This document shows positions 46,212 through 56,583 of a stretch of 58,681 bases of DNA, piece after piece. A program made the position numbers and the translations under genes. The stretch is from a virus: positions 1-58,681 of the IMG/VR virus record IMGVR_UViG_3300025687_000049, one strand, 5' to 3'. Every line of letters begins with the position of its first letter. The first letter of the stretch is position 1. Under the pieces are notes generated by a model, which was given only the letters and a program-made list of their open reading frames with translations, did not search any database and had not been told where the DNA came from.

Positions 46212-46776
46212 ATGTGTACTCCACGTTTTTATATATTGGGTGCTCAGAGCGTCGTTGCTCTAAGTGTTCTGGTGTTATAGTTATTTTACTTAATACTATT
46301 TTTTCATCTAGTCTGGATTTTCTTTTGGGCTCCTTAGCTTTAGTTATACTTCTCCACTTAGTAGCAGCATTATTAACATTATCAGTATTTACTACTTCAA
46401 GAAAACAACTATCTAACTTTAAAACATCAAAATACCAATATCCATGTAAAAAAGAAGTAGCAGTTTGGCACCCTTGACCTCTGTATTTTGGATGAATTCC
46501 TCCAAGAACTGCCTCTGCTACATTTCTCTCAAATTTATTCCATCTAAACCCTACTGGAGTGCCCTCCCTTTCTAGTATAGTACATAAATGAGTTTCGGAA
46601 GTTACCTTATCTGGATTAAAGGCTTTTCCTAAATGCAACATATTAGACATAGAGTTTCTAACTTGCATTAAAGTCATATCTCCTACTGGGAAGTCAGACA
46701 TAGACTCATAAAGAAACTCTTCATCAGAGTATTTCAGCCTTCTCAGTGCAAACCCGTTACTAGATTTTATCATCAT
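46198..46776 (-). CDS. GNAT-family N-acetyltransferase (192 aa)
   Basis: GNAT core at about 70-145: VGFRWNKFERNVAEAVLGGI, then HPKYRGQGCQTATSFLHG, whose RGQG corresponds to the acetyl-CoA pyrophosphate loop (R/QXXGXG/A), and SCFLEVVNTDNVNNAATKW as the last strand-helix pair. It would acetylate an amine on a protein, sugar or small molecule. Its start overlaps the J stop by 4 bases. Confidence 0.7.
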   Translation of the reverse strand: MMIKSSNGFALRRLKYSDEEFLYESMSDFPVGDMTLMQVRNSMSNMLHLGKAFNPDKVTSETHLCTILEREGTPVGFRWNKFERNVAEAVLGGIHPKYRGQGCQTATSFLHGYWYFDVLKLDSCFLEVVNTDNVNNAATKWRSITKAKEPKRKSRLDEKIVLSKITITPEHLEQRRSEHPIYKNVEYTYDLL

Positions 46777-49700
46777 GCTTTTCCTGCTGCTACGTGTAAT
46801 TGTAAAATTTGTGCTGCTATAGTGACTGTCTCTCCAGAGGCGGTATGAGTAATAGTAACAGATGGATATTTAGTATTATTACCACTTATTGCACCCGCAG
46901 ACCATCCGGTAGACACTCCTGTAAAAGCTCCAGTTATAGTATCAGAGTTACTTGAGGTGACATTTGTCATAGTCCATCTCCAGGTAACGCTTGCTATAAC
47001 TCCATTAGCAATAGCAGATATTACTACATCTTGAGTGTCTGTTCCCCCTTCTGAACATTGGGGCTCATATATAACTCCATCGTTAGTTATCCAAGTAGTT
47101 TCATAATTTGACGCTTGAAGATGAGTTACTATATCATCGTTTAAAACGTCAACGTCATCTATAAGGGTACCCCCAGAATCGAATAAGTTAGTGCCGGCAG
47201 TAGCGCCTACAGTAGCTGCCAAATCTCCGGCGTAAAGCCCCCCGCCCGTAAACCGAAGCGCATTTGGAACGCCGGTAAGATCGATTTCATCGTCGTTCAT
47301 CAACGCCATGACGGTGACGTTATCGACATACAGAACACCGCTAGAGCCATCGCCCTGAATGCCAATATAGTCTGTGCCTCCGCTGATGGGTGTGGGCACT
47401 GAGTAGGTGAATAAGTAGGGAACCCACGATGTCGTCGGCGTAAAAGCTTGCCAGCCGCTGTTCCCGTTATCGTTCGTCGAATAGGCCACTTCAAAGGAAG
47501 TTGCGCCGCCGCTTGACGCGGCTTTGGCGTAACAAGTTACGAGAATTCGCCTGCCCCCAAATGCGAGCGCGATTTCCGTCGGGATCACGAAATAAACGCC
47601 GCCTGTAGTGCCAGCCGCATTCGTTGATTTTGTTGCCGTGACAATCCTTGCCGCTGAACTCCCTGAAAATTTTTCTGTTGTTTCTCTAGTCAGCGTGTGA
47701 CCAGCGGGCGCTGTCCACCCGGTAAACTCTGCACCATCCTCAAAACCGTTACGCCACAAACCACCCGTTGATTGACCCACCACTGAGGCGGGAGTGCCAT
47801 TGACGCTGGAAATGAGATTGCCGCCAGAATCGAGGCCAGTGCTGATTCGCCCATCGGTCAACTCAGTCGGGCGGTTCGTAACATCTGATGTCCAGCTAAC
47901 ATCATCCTGATCGGCAAGCGCTCCGGTATTTCGGGTGGCTCTGGATCGTTTTATGCACCATTCAATTTCTAAATTGCCAGTTGCTCCGACATTGTTGGCA
48001 GCATCCAGCACAATAGATGCGTACCTGCACGTCGACGTAGGTACGTATGTGCCCGAGAAAACTGCATAGGTTGTACTTAAATCCCACTCATTGCTTGTTG
48101 CATATGCAGTATTTGGAGAAGTGAGTGCAACTGCACGCGTCTGCACTTGCAGCAAATCTGCTGAATCGGCACCAGCCTGGCCAGTTGTAGATACAATTGC
48201 ACGCTTACCGCTGGCTAGATCTGAGTCATACTCCCGCACAGCCATGACGAACCTAGTGCCATCACCTGAAACGGTTTTGCGTACTAGCGCGGAAATTTCA
48301 TATTCCGTATTGGGTTCTGGAATGAAAAAAGCCCCCGCATACTGTAGGCCAGCATCGGCAGGTATGATGATCACATCTCTTGAGGCGTCTTTGTATTGTG
48401 CAGGCGCGGCTGATCCGTATCCGTACCAACTCGCCGGTGCAGGGTTTCCAGTTGGCCCAACTCGCGGAATCTCGAATGTCGGGTTTTGGTTTTCTGCCGA
48501 TAGCGCGTTAACAACAAGCTGGTCGTTTCGCACGTCAATATCTGAAAGTATATCGCCTGCTTCATTTTTTAAATCAGTGCCCGCAGTAGCGCCTTCTAAT
48601 CCTGGTGATACAATCGTGAAACGTAAATTGTCCATGTAAAAAGATGCGGTATTTGTACCGATTGCCCCAATCACAACGCGAATACGATCCCACGGGGTTG
48701 ATCCAATACTTCCACCGCTGTAGGTCTTATCATTTAATGATAATTTGAAATAAACTCGCTGCCAGGCACCTATTACAGTGGTGTCGATTGATTCTTGTTT
48801 ATATATGAAATTAACAGAAGTACCACCATGACTTAATCTCACTTGTATGCCTACACCACTGCCAGAGGTATAAGAGGCAAGGTATATGTCAAAAGAACCA
48901 ATAACAATTGAATCAGCAGGTAATGAAATTGCGGAATCCCTATATAAATAGGATGACCCCGACCCCGTGGTACTTATATATACAGAATGAGGTCCCGTAA
49001 GGATATATGTAGAATTAGTGTTCTTGCTTATTGAGCCCCCACCAACTGGTAAATAACCGTCAGGATAGGTGCCAGTCCAATCAGCAAATGCAGGGTTAAA
49101 CCCTAAAGCGCTTGCATCATCGAAATTCGTTATAGTCCCGTCCGATATAACATTACCGTTAGCGTTTACCAGGTCAGTGCCTGCGGTAGCACCAACTGTA
49201 GCGTTGTCGTCTGGGGCGTTTGTTGTGCCAGATATATTCGCCCATACCTGCGCCTCATTTTCTATGTTTGGCGAAAGTATCGCAAAGCGCAAATTGTCAA
49301 AAATGACGGTACCTGTAAACGCTGAAAGACCAGCACCGGTATAGGACGCCATAAAAAAAATGCGTACAGCGTCGTATAAAGTAGGGGTACCACCAGTAGG
49401 TCCCTGAGTTTTGTCATTTTTTGAAATTTTAAAATAAACTCTCTGCCAAACTCCTGTGTTAGACGGATTAGGAACAGGTGCTCCTAGTCGATAGAAAGCG
49501 CTACCATCCACTAAATCTATCAATAACCCAGGAGTGCCGCTCGTGTATGATTCAATATAGACATCATAGGACCCAATAAGAATAGAATTTACATCAAATT
49601 CCATAAGTATTGCTGGACTCATTACATTACTCGTCCTGTACATACCTGCGTCTGTACCATCACAGGTGAATTTAACAGCGTTAGAGCCGGTTAAAACCGT

Positions 49701-52700
49701 TGTATTTTCCTTGCTTACATCCGAAATTGCGCCGACACCCCAAGCATTATACCCAGCAGGGAAGGTCCCGCTCCAATCTGAAAACGCAGGATTAAATCCA
49801 AGCGCTGTTGCGTCATCAAAATTCGTTATCGTCGAGTCTGAAATGACGTTGCCTTCAGCGTCATACAGATCTTTACCAGCGATAGCCCCTTCTAGTCCCG
49901 GGGATACAACCGCAAAGCGTAAATTGTCATAATAGACAGTTCCTTGAAAGTAGGTATCCCCTCCTATATTATATGAAGGCATTATTACTATTCTAAATTC
50001 TTGAAATCTAGTTGTAGGTAGTACACCCACCCCGAGAGCAGTTGAATAATCCCTGTTAGATAGCTTGAAATAAACTCTCTGCCATGATCCTATAATAGAA
50101 GTGTCTGCTAGTGAGTAGGAAGCAACACCTCCGGTTCCTGCTGCCGCCTTGGGTTCTGTATACATCCCACACCAAATTTTAGGGGCACCCCCACTGGTAT
50201 AAGAAGTTATTAACATATCACAAGATCCTACAATCACTGTATCTGGGTCTAGGGATATATCAATACTATCTGATAGCCATCTTTCCCAGCCCAGGTTGTT
50301 ACTATCGTTATTTACCCCTCTAATAGAGTAAGGTCCCGTGAGTTTATATAATGGATCAGTATTACGATCCATATACCCAGTACCTGGATTTGTCCAGACC
50401 GTATAACCATCTGGTGGCGATGTTGAGACCGACCAATCAGTGAAAGCCCCATTAAACCCCCAAGCACTGGCATCGTCAAAGTTTCTAATAAACGCGTCGT
50501 CTATGACGTTACCTTCAGCATCAAATATATCTGAACCTGTAGTAGCCCCGTATTCCCGAACAACCGCCCATTCAATTTCTAATGGACGAGCATCATTACC
50601 GTCTAGTATACAAAGGGATGCCCACTTTGCTGCACTTCCAGGAGTATAGATTCCAGTGAACACCGCAAAGGTACTAGTAAGGGAAGGAGTGGATATAACG
50701 GAAACTATATTATCATATGCCTGAATTTGACTCTCTGCACTTGCAGAACCACCTATTGCAGTTTTTCCAGTAGTAAGTGCACTTTCAATATCTGCTATTT
50801 GAATATAGGAGGCTGAAGAGGCTCCTGCGGGGTCTCTCATCATTACACTAATTTCATATTTTGCCCCTGGAGATACTGGAAAAGCTGTATTACAGGCTCG
50901 GACCCCTGACCCAGGAAGTTCCATAACGTCTCTAGTTGTATCTGATACGTATGTTATGTTGCCAGCAGAGGCTTGTCTGAACCAAGATGCTGGGGCTAGG
51001 TCGCCTGCTGGATTGCGTCTTTGCAGTTGCATAGACGCGTTTTGATTGATAGCAGACAGTGCTGAAGTAACCAGCTGGTCATTTCGAAGATCAATATCAG
51101 CTAGAACAGTACCAGCTTCATTGAAGACGTTATTACCTAATTGCGCCCCGTATGTGGGCGCGGCTGTTAATGATATAGCTTCTCCAAATAATCCTCCACC
51201 TTCAATTAGGTCTCCAGTAGTTGTTTTTATCCATCCTATCGCTACATAGTCTATATCAGGAGTGAAAGTTATTCCAGTGCCGTTATTGTCGTAGTACCAC
51301 TGATTATTTTCCTCATACACGAAAGCGATGTCAGTAGAAGTAGAAAAGACTGTAAATGTATTTCCAGGTAAAGTTGTATTTACACAAATAAATCCGTATT
51401 TACTTTCTACTCCCGTTAGGAAGGTAAAAGTTGCCGTAGTATGAGGAACATTTATAACATCTCCATTCCACAGAAAAGAAGGAATTGCAGAACCTGTAAG
51501 ATCTACTGTGCCGTCTGTATTTACTCCAAATATAGCCCCTTCTCCTGAGTTTGAAGAGTTATTTCTATCTGTATTTAGCTTAAGAGCCATAGTACGAGCA
51601 ACCCCAGGTAAACTAGTATACGTTTGAAGCGTATACGTAGCTGGAGAAGCTGATTTAGTTATTTTTGCCAGAATATAGTCATTAATAGGATCAAGAGTAT
51701 ATGTCTGCTTATAAATACTAGTAGAGGATGGGAATGCCTTGTAAATAGTTTCTTTAGTTCTTATATATGTAGCAGTCACATTAGACACAGTGCCGTACCA
51801 AGCCGAAGCCCCTGATCCTAGTCTTATTACGTCACCAGGAGAAAGAGACCCCGATAAATCAGAGCTCGTAGGAATGATTCTAGTATATACAGTTATTCCT
51901 GGAGAGCCGTTGGTGTAGTCTACTATATCAATATCAGCTGAAGTAGTAGCTCCTAGAGTAGTGAAGGCTGTGGTTCCTAGTAATTGTAAATACTGCTTAT
52001 TTAAGGGCGCTCCTGTAGCATTTAAAGCTGTGGAATCCGTAGGTATAGTTAGTCTAACTAGGGTATTGCTTGCGAAGGAATACATTAGATAGGCATCACT
52101 ATCTAATGACATACTGGAAAAATCAAGGGAAGGAATACTAGTTAAAGCTACAGAAACCCCATATGGAGACACTATTGTAAAATCAGAAGTTTGAAAAGAG
52201 AGTATACCATTAGAATTTACAGAAATTGAAGTTTCTAATGTACCACCTGTGGCCACTCCTCCAATTCTAGTAATCCCTGAGGAACCACTTCCAAGAGTAG
52301 GAGCTGTATCGAAAGAAGCAGAAGCCCAAGCAGACTTTCTGCCTAATACATTTACAGTACGTACAAATACTTCAGTATTAGCTAGAGAAACATAGTTCCT
52401 TATAATTAATCCGTTGGCTTTTTTTACTTGTTGGACTAAGTAGGAGTTATCTTCGGTAAAATTATGTTTAACTTCATAATAGTCAATATAACTATAAAAA
52501 TCATCCTGTCCGGGTGTTCTTGGAGCAGTCCACTCTATTTGAGCCTGATACATATTTATAGAGGAAGTATCCTCATCTAATCCAGAAGAAGCTCTGCTAA
52601 TTGATAATTCTATATTAGTAGGTTCAGGTACCTTTACTCCATCAAAAGTAGGTAAAGGAGTGCTGGTAGGTACTGTAACTTCGTACCCTCTATCTACAGC

Positions 52701-55520
52701 CCTAAATTTATCATCTAAATACTGATGTGCTGTTATACTTACACTTTTATCATCATTCTCTAATATACTAAGAACTCTATATTTTTTAGCCCCAAGATTA
52801 GAATTAGACTTAGTTCTATTAGTGATAGTAAAGATTACTTCACCACTAGGAGCAGAAGAAAAAGCAGAATCTACAGTTACTGAAGATAAATTAGTAGAGG
52901 ACCCAACAGTAAAACTTCTACTTTCAACAGAAACCAATGAGTTCCAGTCTAGCTGTATATAGTTTCCATCATCATCAATGGCATTACTAGCCTCTTCTTC
53001 AGTATCTATAGTAACTAATGAACCAGGAGACCCAGCTTGATAGGCTTGAAGTATTTGGTCTCCTTGAGAGTAAGTAACCCCATTTATAACTGCAGAGTCT
53101 TGTTGTAAGTATGCGGAAGCATTAGGAAACACAAGATGTAGATCATATGTATCGGCTGTTAGAGGTAAAGATCTATCAAAATAAACAGTAGTAGTAGTGT
53201 GGCTATTAGATCTAGCCAATCTACCTGAGGCGATTGCATTTGTTTTATTATAGTCTTGAACATAAATTAGATCTCCAACCCGTACAAAGGACGCGTTAAT
53301 ACCTGATGAAAATTTAACAATCTCTGTTTCCAGACGTTCTGTTAATAACATCCATTTACCAAGGCGAGTAGCCTGCCCTTCAGAAGTACAACCCACAGCC
53401 AGAACATCTTTCTTAAGGATTTTATTTTCCTCAATAATAGACTCAGAATCTTCTACTGTAGTAGATTCCTTTTTATAAAAGTTTGTAGGGTTATTCCATG
53501 TTACATTAACTTGATTTATTCTTTGTCTTTTTGAAGTACTTTCATACGAAAACTCCCCTCCAAGTACATTCGAATTAGCAAAAGTATAAATAGGGGCTTT
53601 AGGAGCGTCTTGAGAAGCCCCTATTTCTCCATTAGACCATCTAAGTATACCCCTAAAGATAGAGGCCAGGTCATTTAATACCTTGAAGGCTTCCTGCCTA
53701 GACTGCAAGTATAAATTACAGGTAAATCTTGGTTCTAACCCACCTTTTCCATCTGGAACTAGTTCATCACAATAACGTCCTATTCTATATAAATCATATT
53801 TAGATATGTTCTGAGCCTGTAAATACTCTCCTAATCCATACCTATTATTAGACAGAATATCATAATATATCCAGGCAGGATTACTAGTAAAAACTTTGTC
53901 ATAGTTAGGATGAGTTTTATCCGTGTTCCAAGAAGCGTCAGCAATATCCCCTCTAAATTTGCCGTCCCATCTAACCTCGGACCCAGTATCTGCCCCAGTA
54001 GTTACATTTCTAGTATAGGCAGCGACTCCCCCGTTTTCGTGAGCAGCAAGATAATTAGTTGGAACTTGAACTTTTATTCCGTCCACTAAGTAAGAACGAG
54101 CGGGAATATTATCAAACTCACTTGATTTAAATTTAACTCCCGCATAAGCAGTATGTGGGTAATTTAATTTATCATTATTATAAGCGAATATAGCCTGTAA
54201 ATAGGATTGATGCTGAGAATTAGTAGAATCCCTAATAGAAATTTCATCTCCTGTTACTCTTTTTATTCTTATTCTAAAATCATCAAAAGGCTGAAATTTT
54301 TCTACAGCGAAACCGAACTCTTTAATAAATTCAGAAGTACTTTTTGTAGTTACTACCCCAGAATTAGTCTGTCCTTGTGCAATAGCCCACTTATCCACTT
54401 GTTCCTCAAGAACTGTTGAGTCCTTTAAACTCTTAGCAGGTCTTGTTTCAATTTCATCATCAGAAACCCCAAATACTGGCACAGAATTAGAGCTATTTGC
54501 TATAGTTCCGTCTGAATTATACCATATTTCTCCACGCTTGTACTCAAAAAATATTTGAAACTCTACAGAATTAGCTAATTTATCACCATCTATTTGATAG
54601 CGTATCATAGAAGGGAATTGTAAGACTACTTTAAGATAATCAATAGAACCCGCATCCGCTATACCCATACTAGTTGAAGCAGTTTTAATAGTTGGGTCTT
54701 GCCCAGAAATAGTTCCAGGACTAAACGAGGCCAGAGTCCTAGAGGATTGTTTTATCTCATCATTAAATTTCGAGGCAAAAGAAGTTCCTGTTCCTCCAAT
54801 AGTAGTATCAGCTATAGATTGCTCACGGCTTCCAACTCTAAACATTACTCCAGCAGTTTCAAAATTTCTTTTGCCAATAAGTACAGAAGATGTACTAGAG
54901 CCTACTGGAAGAATCACAGCTGGAGAATTTGTTAGAGCGTTAGTAGTGCCAGAAGCTAATACCAAAGTAGTACTATTAGAAACAGATGCTATAGTTCTAG
55001 TCTCTTGGACATATACTGTTCTGGGGTTACCCGCCCCAACTGGGCCTGGAAGAGGAGAATCTACTTGTACTCTACTATTAGCCCCCGAAGAAACCGCTCC
55101 AAGCGCTGATATTTTTCGCTTATAAGATTCTCCGTTTGGGCCACCGGTAATAGTTATTAGTTTACCTACGTCTGAAGAAGCCCAAGTATGATTTGGAGTA
55201 TAAAGAACCCTTCTATGCTTATTTGTATAAACATAACAATTTGATATTGTTATAGCCCTTTCAAAAGTTACAACTCTAGAAGACTGGGTTAAATCCAACT
55301 CAGTTAAATCAAACCCTGATTCAGGATTAAAGGTAACAGTAGTGTATGGCGCCCCTGATATTGTAGCAGACCCTGATACTGGACCAAGAGACTCTCTTTC
55401 TTCGCTATCTATAATAGGTGTGCCGTCCAAGTATACGGAAGCTTCTCCATACACAAGGCCTTTTACCTCTCCTTCGGAGATCAGATCATAGATTATAGCA
55501 GTTTGAGTTTGTTTGGTCAT
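46773..55520 (-). CDS. Giant J-like central tail-tip / host-specificity protein (2915 aa)
   Basis: Starts MTKQTQTAIIYDLISEGEVK then GLVYGEASVYLDGTPIID, the lambda gpJ N-terminus. Tail-hub region at about 560-860 includes ASIFRGILRWSNGEIGASQD and GEFSYESTSKRQRINQVNVTW. An FN3 domain lies at about 960-1065. After a beta-rich middle, residues about 1660-2310 hold three tandem modules opening NVISD.TITNFDDA.ALGFNPAF and resembling carbohydrate-binding beta sandwiches. Linkers of the form AGT.L.N..G..I.D occur between modules. Lambda J has 1132 residues, so this is 2.6 times larger. It forms the tail tip and contacts the receptor. Confidence 0.85.
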   Translation of the reverse strand: MTKQTQTAIIYDLISEGEVKGLVYGEASVYLDGTPIIDSEERESLGPVSGSATISGAPYTTVTFNPESGFDLTELDLTQSSRVVTFERAITISNCYVYTNKHRRVLYTPNHTWASSDVGKLITITGGPNGESYKRKISALGAVSSGANSRVQVDSPLPGPVGAGNPRTVYVQETRTIASVSNSTTLVLASGTTNALTNSPAVILPVGSSTSSVLIGKRNFETAGVMFRVGSREQSIADTTIGGTGTSFASKFNDEIKQSSRTLASFSPGTISGQDPTIKTASTSMGIADAGSIDYLKVVLQFPSMIRYQIDGDKLANSVEFQIFFEYKRGEIWYNSDGTIANSSNSVPVFGVSDDEIETRPAKSLKDSTVLEEQVDKWAIAQGQTNSGVVTTKSTSEFIKEFGFAVEKFQPFDDFRIRIKRVTGDEISIRDSTNSQHQSYLQAIFAYNNDKLNYPHTAYAGVKFKSSEFDNIPARSYLVDGIKVQVPTNYLAAHENGGVAAYTRNVTTGADTGSEVRWDGKFRGDIADASWNTDKTHPNYDKVFTSNPAWIYYDILSNNRYGLGEYLQAQNISKYDLYRIGRYCDELVPDGKGGLEPRFTCNLYLQSRQEAFKVLNDLASIFRGILRWSNGEIGASQDAPKAPIYTFANSNVLGGEFSYESTSKRQRINQVNVTWNNPTNFYKKESTTVEDSESIIEENKILKKDVLAVGCTSEGQATRLGKWMLLTERLETEIVKFSSGINASFVRVGDLIYVQDYNKTNAIASGRLARSNSHTTTTVYFDRSLPLTADTYDLHLVFPNASAYLQQDSAVINGVTYSQGDQILQAYQAGSPGSLVTIDTEEEASNAIDDDGNYIQLDWNSLVSVESRSFTVGSSTNLSSVTVDSAFSSAPSGEVIFTITNRTKSNSNLGAKKYRVLSILENDDKSVSITAHQYLDDKFRAVDRGYEVTVPTSTPLPTFDGVKVPEPTNIELSISRASSGLDEDTSSINMYQAQIEWTAPRTPGQDDFYSYIDYYEVKHNFTEDNSYLVQQVKKANGLIIRNYVSLANTEVFVRTVNVLGRKSAWASASFDTAPTLGSGSSGITRIGGVATGGTLETSISVNSNGILSFQTSDFTIVSPYGVSVALTSIPSLDFSSMSLDSDAYLMYSFASNTLVRLTIPTDSTALNATGAPLNKQYLQLLGTTAFTTLGATTSADIDIVDYTNGSPGITVYTRIIPTSSDLSGSLSPGDVIRLGSGASAWYGTVSNVTATYIRTKETIYKAFPSSTSIYKQTYTLDPINDYILAKITKSASPATYTLQTYTSLPGVARTMALKLNTDRNNSSNSGEGAIFGVNTDGTVDLTGSAIPSFLWNGDVINVPHTTATFTFLTGVESKYGFICVNTTLPGNTFTVFSTSTDIAFVYEENNQWYYDNNGTGITFTPDIDYVAIGWIKTTTGDLIEGGGLFGEAISLTAAPTYGAQLGNNVFNEAGTVLADIDLRNDQLVTSALSAINQNASMQLQRRNPAGDLAPASWFRQASAGNITYVSDTTRDVMELPGSGVRACNTAFPVSPGAKYEISVMMRDPAGASSASYIQIADIESALTTGKTAIGGSASAESQIQAYDNIVSVISTPSLTSTFAVFTGIYTPGSAAKWASLCILDGNDARPLEIEWAVVREYGATTGSDIFDAEGNVIDDAFIRNFDDASAWGFNGAFTDWSVSTSPPDGYTVWTNPGTGYMDRNTDPLYKLTGPYSIRGVNNDSNNLGWERWLSDSIDISLDPDTVIVGSCDMLITSYTSGGAPKIWCGMYTEPKAAAGTGGVASYSLADTSIIGSWQRVYFKLSNRDYSTALGVGVLPTTRFQEFRIVIMPSYNIGGDTYFQGTVYYDNLRFAVVSPGLEGAIAGKDLYDAEGNVISDSTITNFDDATALGFNPAFSDWSGTFPAGYNAWGVGAISDVSKENTTVLTGSNAVKFTCDGTDAGMYRTSNVMSPAILMEFDVNSILIGSYDVYIESYTSGTPGLLIDLVDGSAFYRLGAPVPNPSNTGVWQRVYFKISKNDKTQGPTGGTPTLYDAVRIFFMASYTGAGLSAFTGTVIFDNLRFAILSPNIENEAQVWANISGTTNAPDDNATVGATAGTDLVNANGNVISDGTITNFDDASALGFNPAFADWTGTYPDGYLPVGGGSISKNTNSTYILTGPHSVYISTTGSGSSYLYRDSAISLPADSIVIGSFDIYLASYTSGSGVGIQVRLSHGGTSVNFIYKQESIDTTVIGAWQRVYFKLSLNDKTYSGGSIGSTPWDRIRVVIGAIGTNTASFYMDNLRFTIVSPGLEGATAGTDLKNEAGDILSDIDVRNDQLVVNALSAENQNPTFEIPRVGPTGNPAPASWYGYGSAAPAQYKDASRDVIIIPADAGLQYAGAFFIPEPNTEYEISALVRKTVSGDGTRFVMAVREYDSDLASGKRAIVSTTGQAGADSADLLQVQTRAVALTSPNTAYATSNEWDLSTTYAVFSGTYVPTSTCRYASIVLDAANNVGATGNLEIEWCIKRSRATRNTGALADQDDVSWTSDVTNRPTELTDGRISTGLDSGGNLISSVNGTPASVVGQSTGGLWRNGFEDGAEFTGWTAPAGHTLTRETTEKFSGSSAARIVTATKSTNAAGTTGGVYFVIPTEIALAFGGRRILVTCYAKAASSGGATSFEVAYSTNDNGNSGWQAFTPTTSWVPYLFTYSVPTPISGGTDYIGIQGDGSSGVLYVDNVTVMALMNDDEIDLTGVPNALRFTGGGLYAGDLAATVGATAGTNLFDSGGTLIDDVDVLNDDIVTHLQASNYETTWITNDGVIYEPQCSEGGTDTQDVVISAIANGVIASVTWRWTMTNVTSSNSDTITGAFTGVSTGWSAGAISGNNTKYPSVTITHTASGETVTIAAQILQLHVAAGKA
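48590..50545 (-). repeat. Three tandem modules inside the J-like gene
   Basis: Units of about 660-700 bases, recognised by the shared linker/start blocks near 49078-49190, 49776-49882 and 50434-50541. Proteins of the units share NFDDA, ALGFNPAF, DWSGT/DWTGT, AVKF or ALYIS strands and DNLRFA.VSP ends. DNA identity between the linkers is high. Related half-linkers occur at 47070-47220, 48530-48590 and 51000-51160. Confidence 0.75.
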
Positions 55521-56249
55521 TTAAAATATTCCGTCAATAGATATATTAAGGAAAGAATTTAAGTTAGCATAAAAATTTTCCCAGGCTTCTTCTTCTGTAG
55601 TATTATCAGAGAAATTTAATTCCCCGTTCTCATTACCAGTAATAGGATTTAATGTAGGCAATGAGTAAGTAAGTAAATTATTAGTTGGAAGAGTCAGATT
55701 AACGTGAATTGGAGCCCCACCAACTAGCATTCTCCCATATAGTAAAGGAACAGGCTGACCTTGTTTAAGTGTGGGTTCTGGCCCGTCAAAAATTCCAAGA
55801 TCCTTTTCCTCTTTATCGGAGTCCGGTGTTTTCGCTAATAGCTGAGTTACTCCTTGAAGAGCTAAGCTTACCCCAGTGGAAGCAGCTAATAATCCGAAGC
55901 CCCCCTTAATAGTTTTAGGTTCAAACCCTAGGGCTACACCCACAATAATAAGAACTACGCCTGCTAGTATTTTGCCCCAGCCTTTTCCAGACCCAGCTGG
56001 AATTAAAGAAATATAAACTTCTTCTGACCCTAGATTATTCAGCAATAGCTCATAAGGCTCTTCTACCTCAAAAGTAGGGCCAACTACACCTATGTCCATT
56101 CCGAGCCTAGCCGCTTCTATAAGAAATGCTCTAAACTCGGGCTCTTGACACTCTATTAGTTTAAATATATCGGCCACAGAGGAGGCCTGTATCTCCCACA
56201 GTTCTCCAAATTTAGCTAATGGTCCAAGTAGGTGGACTTTTCTATCCAT
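55521..56249 (-). CDS. Tail assembly protein I-like (242 aa)
   Basis: Lambda gpI pattern: HLLGPLAKFGELWEIQASSV at the N-terminus, two hydrophobic stretches (ILAGVVLIIVGVALGF; FGLLAASTGVSLALQGV) and the closing QGQPVPLLYGRMLVGGAPIH, conserved in this family. Needed for tail-tip assembly with K and J. Lies between the K- and J-like genes in lambda order. Confidence 0.78.
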   Translation of the reverse strand: MDRKVHLLGPLAKFGELWEIQASSVADIFKLIECQEPEFRAFLIEAARLGMDIGVVGPTFEVEEPYELLLNNLGSEEVYISLIPAGSGKGWGKILAGVVLIIVGVALGFEPKTIKGGFGLLAASTGVSLALQGVTQLLAKTPDSDKEEKDLGIFDGPEPTLKQGQPVPLLYGRMLVGGAPIHVNLTLPTNNLLTYSLPTLNPITGNENGELNFSDNTTEEEAWENFYANLNSFLNISIDGIF

Positions 56250-56583
56250 CCAAATCTCCTGGGTTTAACCAATAAAAATCCATAGATGGATAAGATACTA
56301 TTAAATAAGGTATTTTTATAAAATTACACACTTGTATATCATGTTTGCTTGGCTGAGCTTCTTCTTGATCTGGGTGAGAGTGTACTATTGCTACTATAGA
56401 ATCCGTCTTCATTGTTATTGTCATATATTCCACAGAGTTGAATAGAAATCCTTCTTCGGTGTCTTCTGCATGGTTTTCACAAGGAAACCATAGCTCTTCG
56501 CCCCCTAGCTTAGCTAGTAGACCACAGGACTCTCTTGGGTATTCCGACTCTGCGTGTTTAAAAATTGCGTCTATGTGTTTCAC
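56242..56583 (-). CDS. Tail tip JAMM (Mov34/MPN-type) protein, K-like (113 aa)
   Basis: EYPRESCGLLAKL and AIVHSHPDQEEAQPSKHDIQ give the JAMM motif (HXHX7SX2D) with the upstream Glu, a zinc metallopeptidase signature. Lambda gpK has a JAMM domain followed by an NlpC/P60 domain; only the JAMM part is present here. It may trim peptide or isopeptide links during tail assembly or DNA entry. Overlaps both neighbours. Confidence 0.85.
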   Translation of the reverse strand: MKHIDAIFKHAESEYPRESCGLLAKLGGEELWFPCENHAEDTEEGFLFNSVEYMTITMKTDSIVAIVHSHPDQEEAQPSKHDIQVCNFIKIPYLIVSYPSMDFYWLNPGDLDG

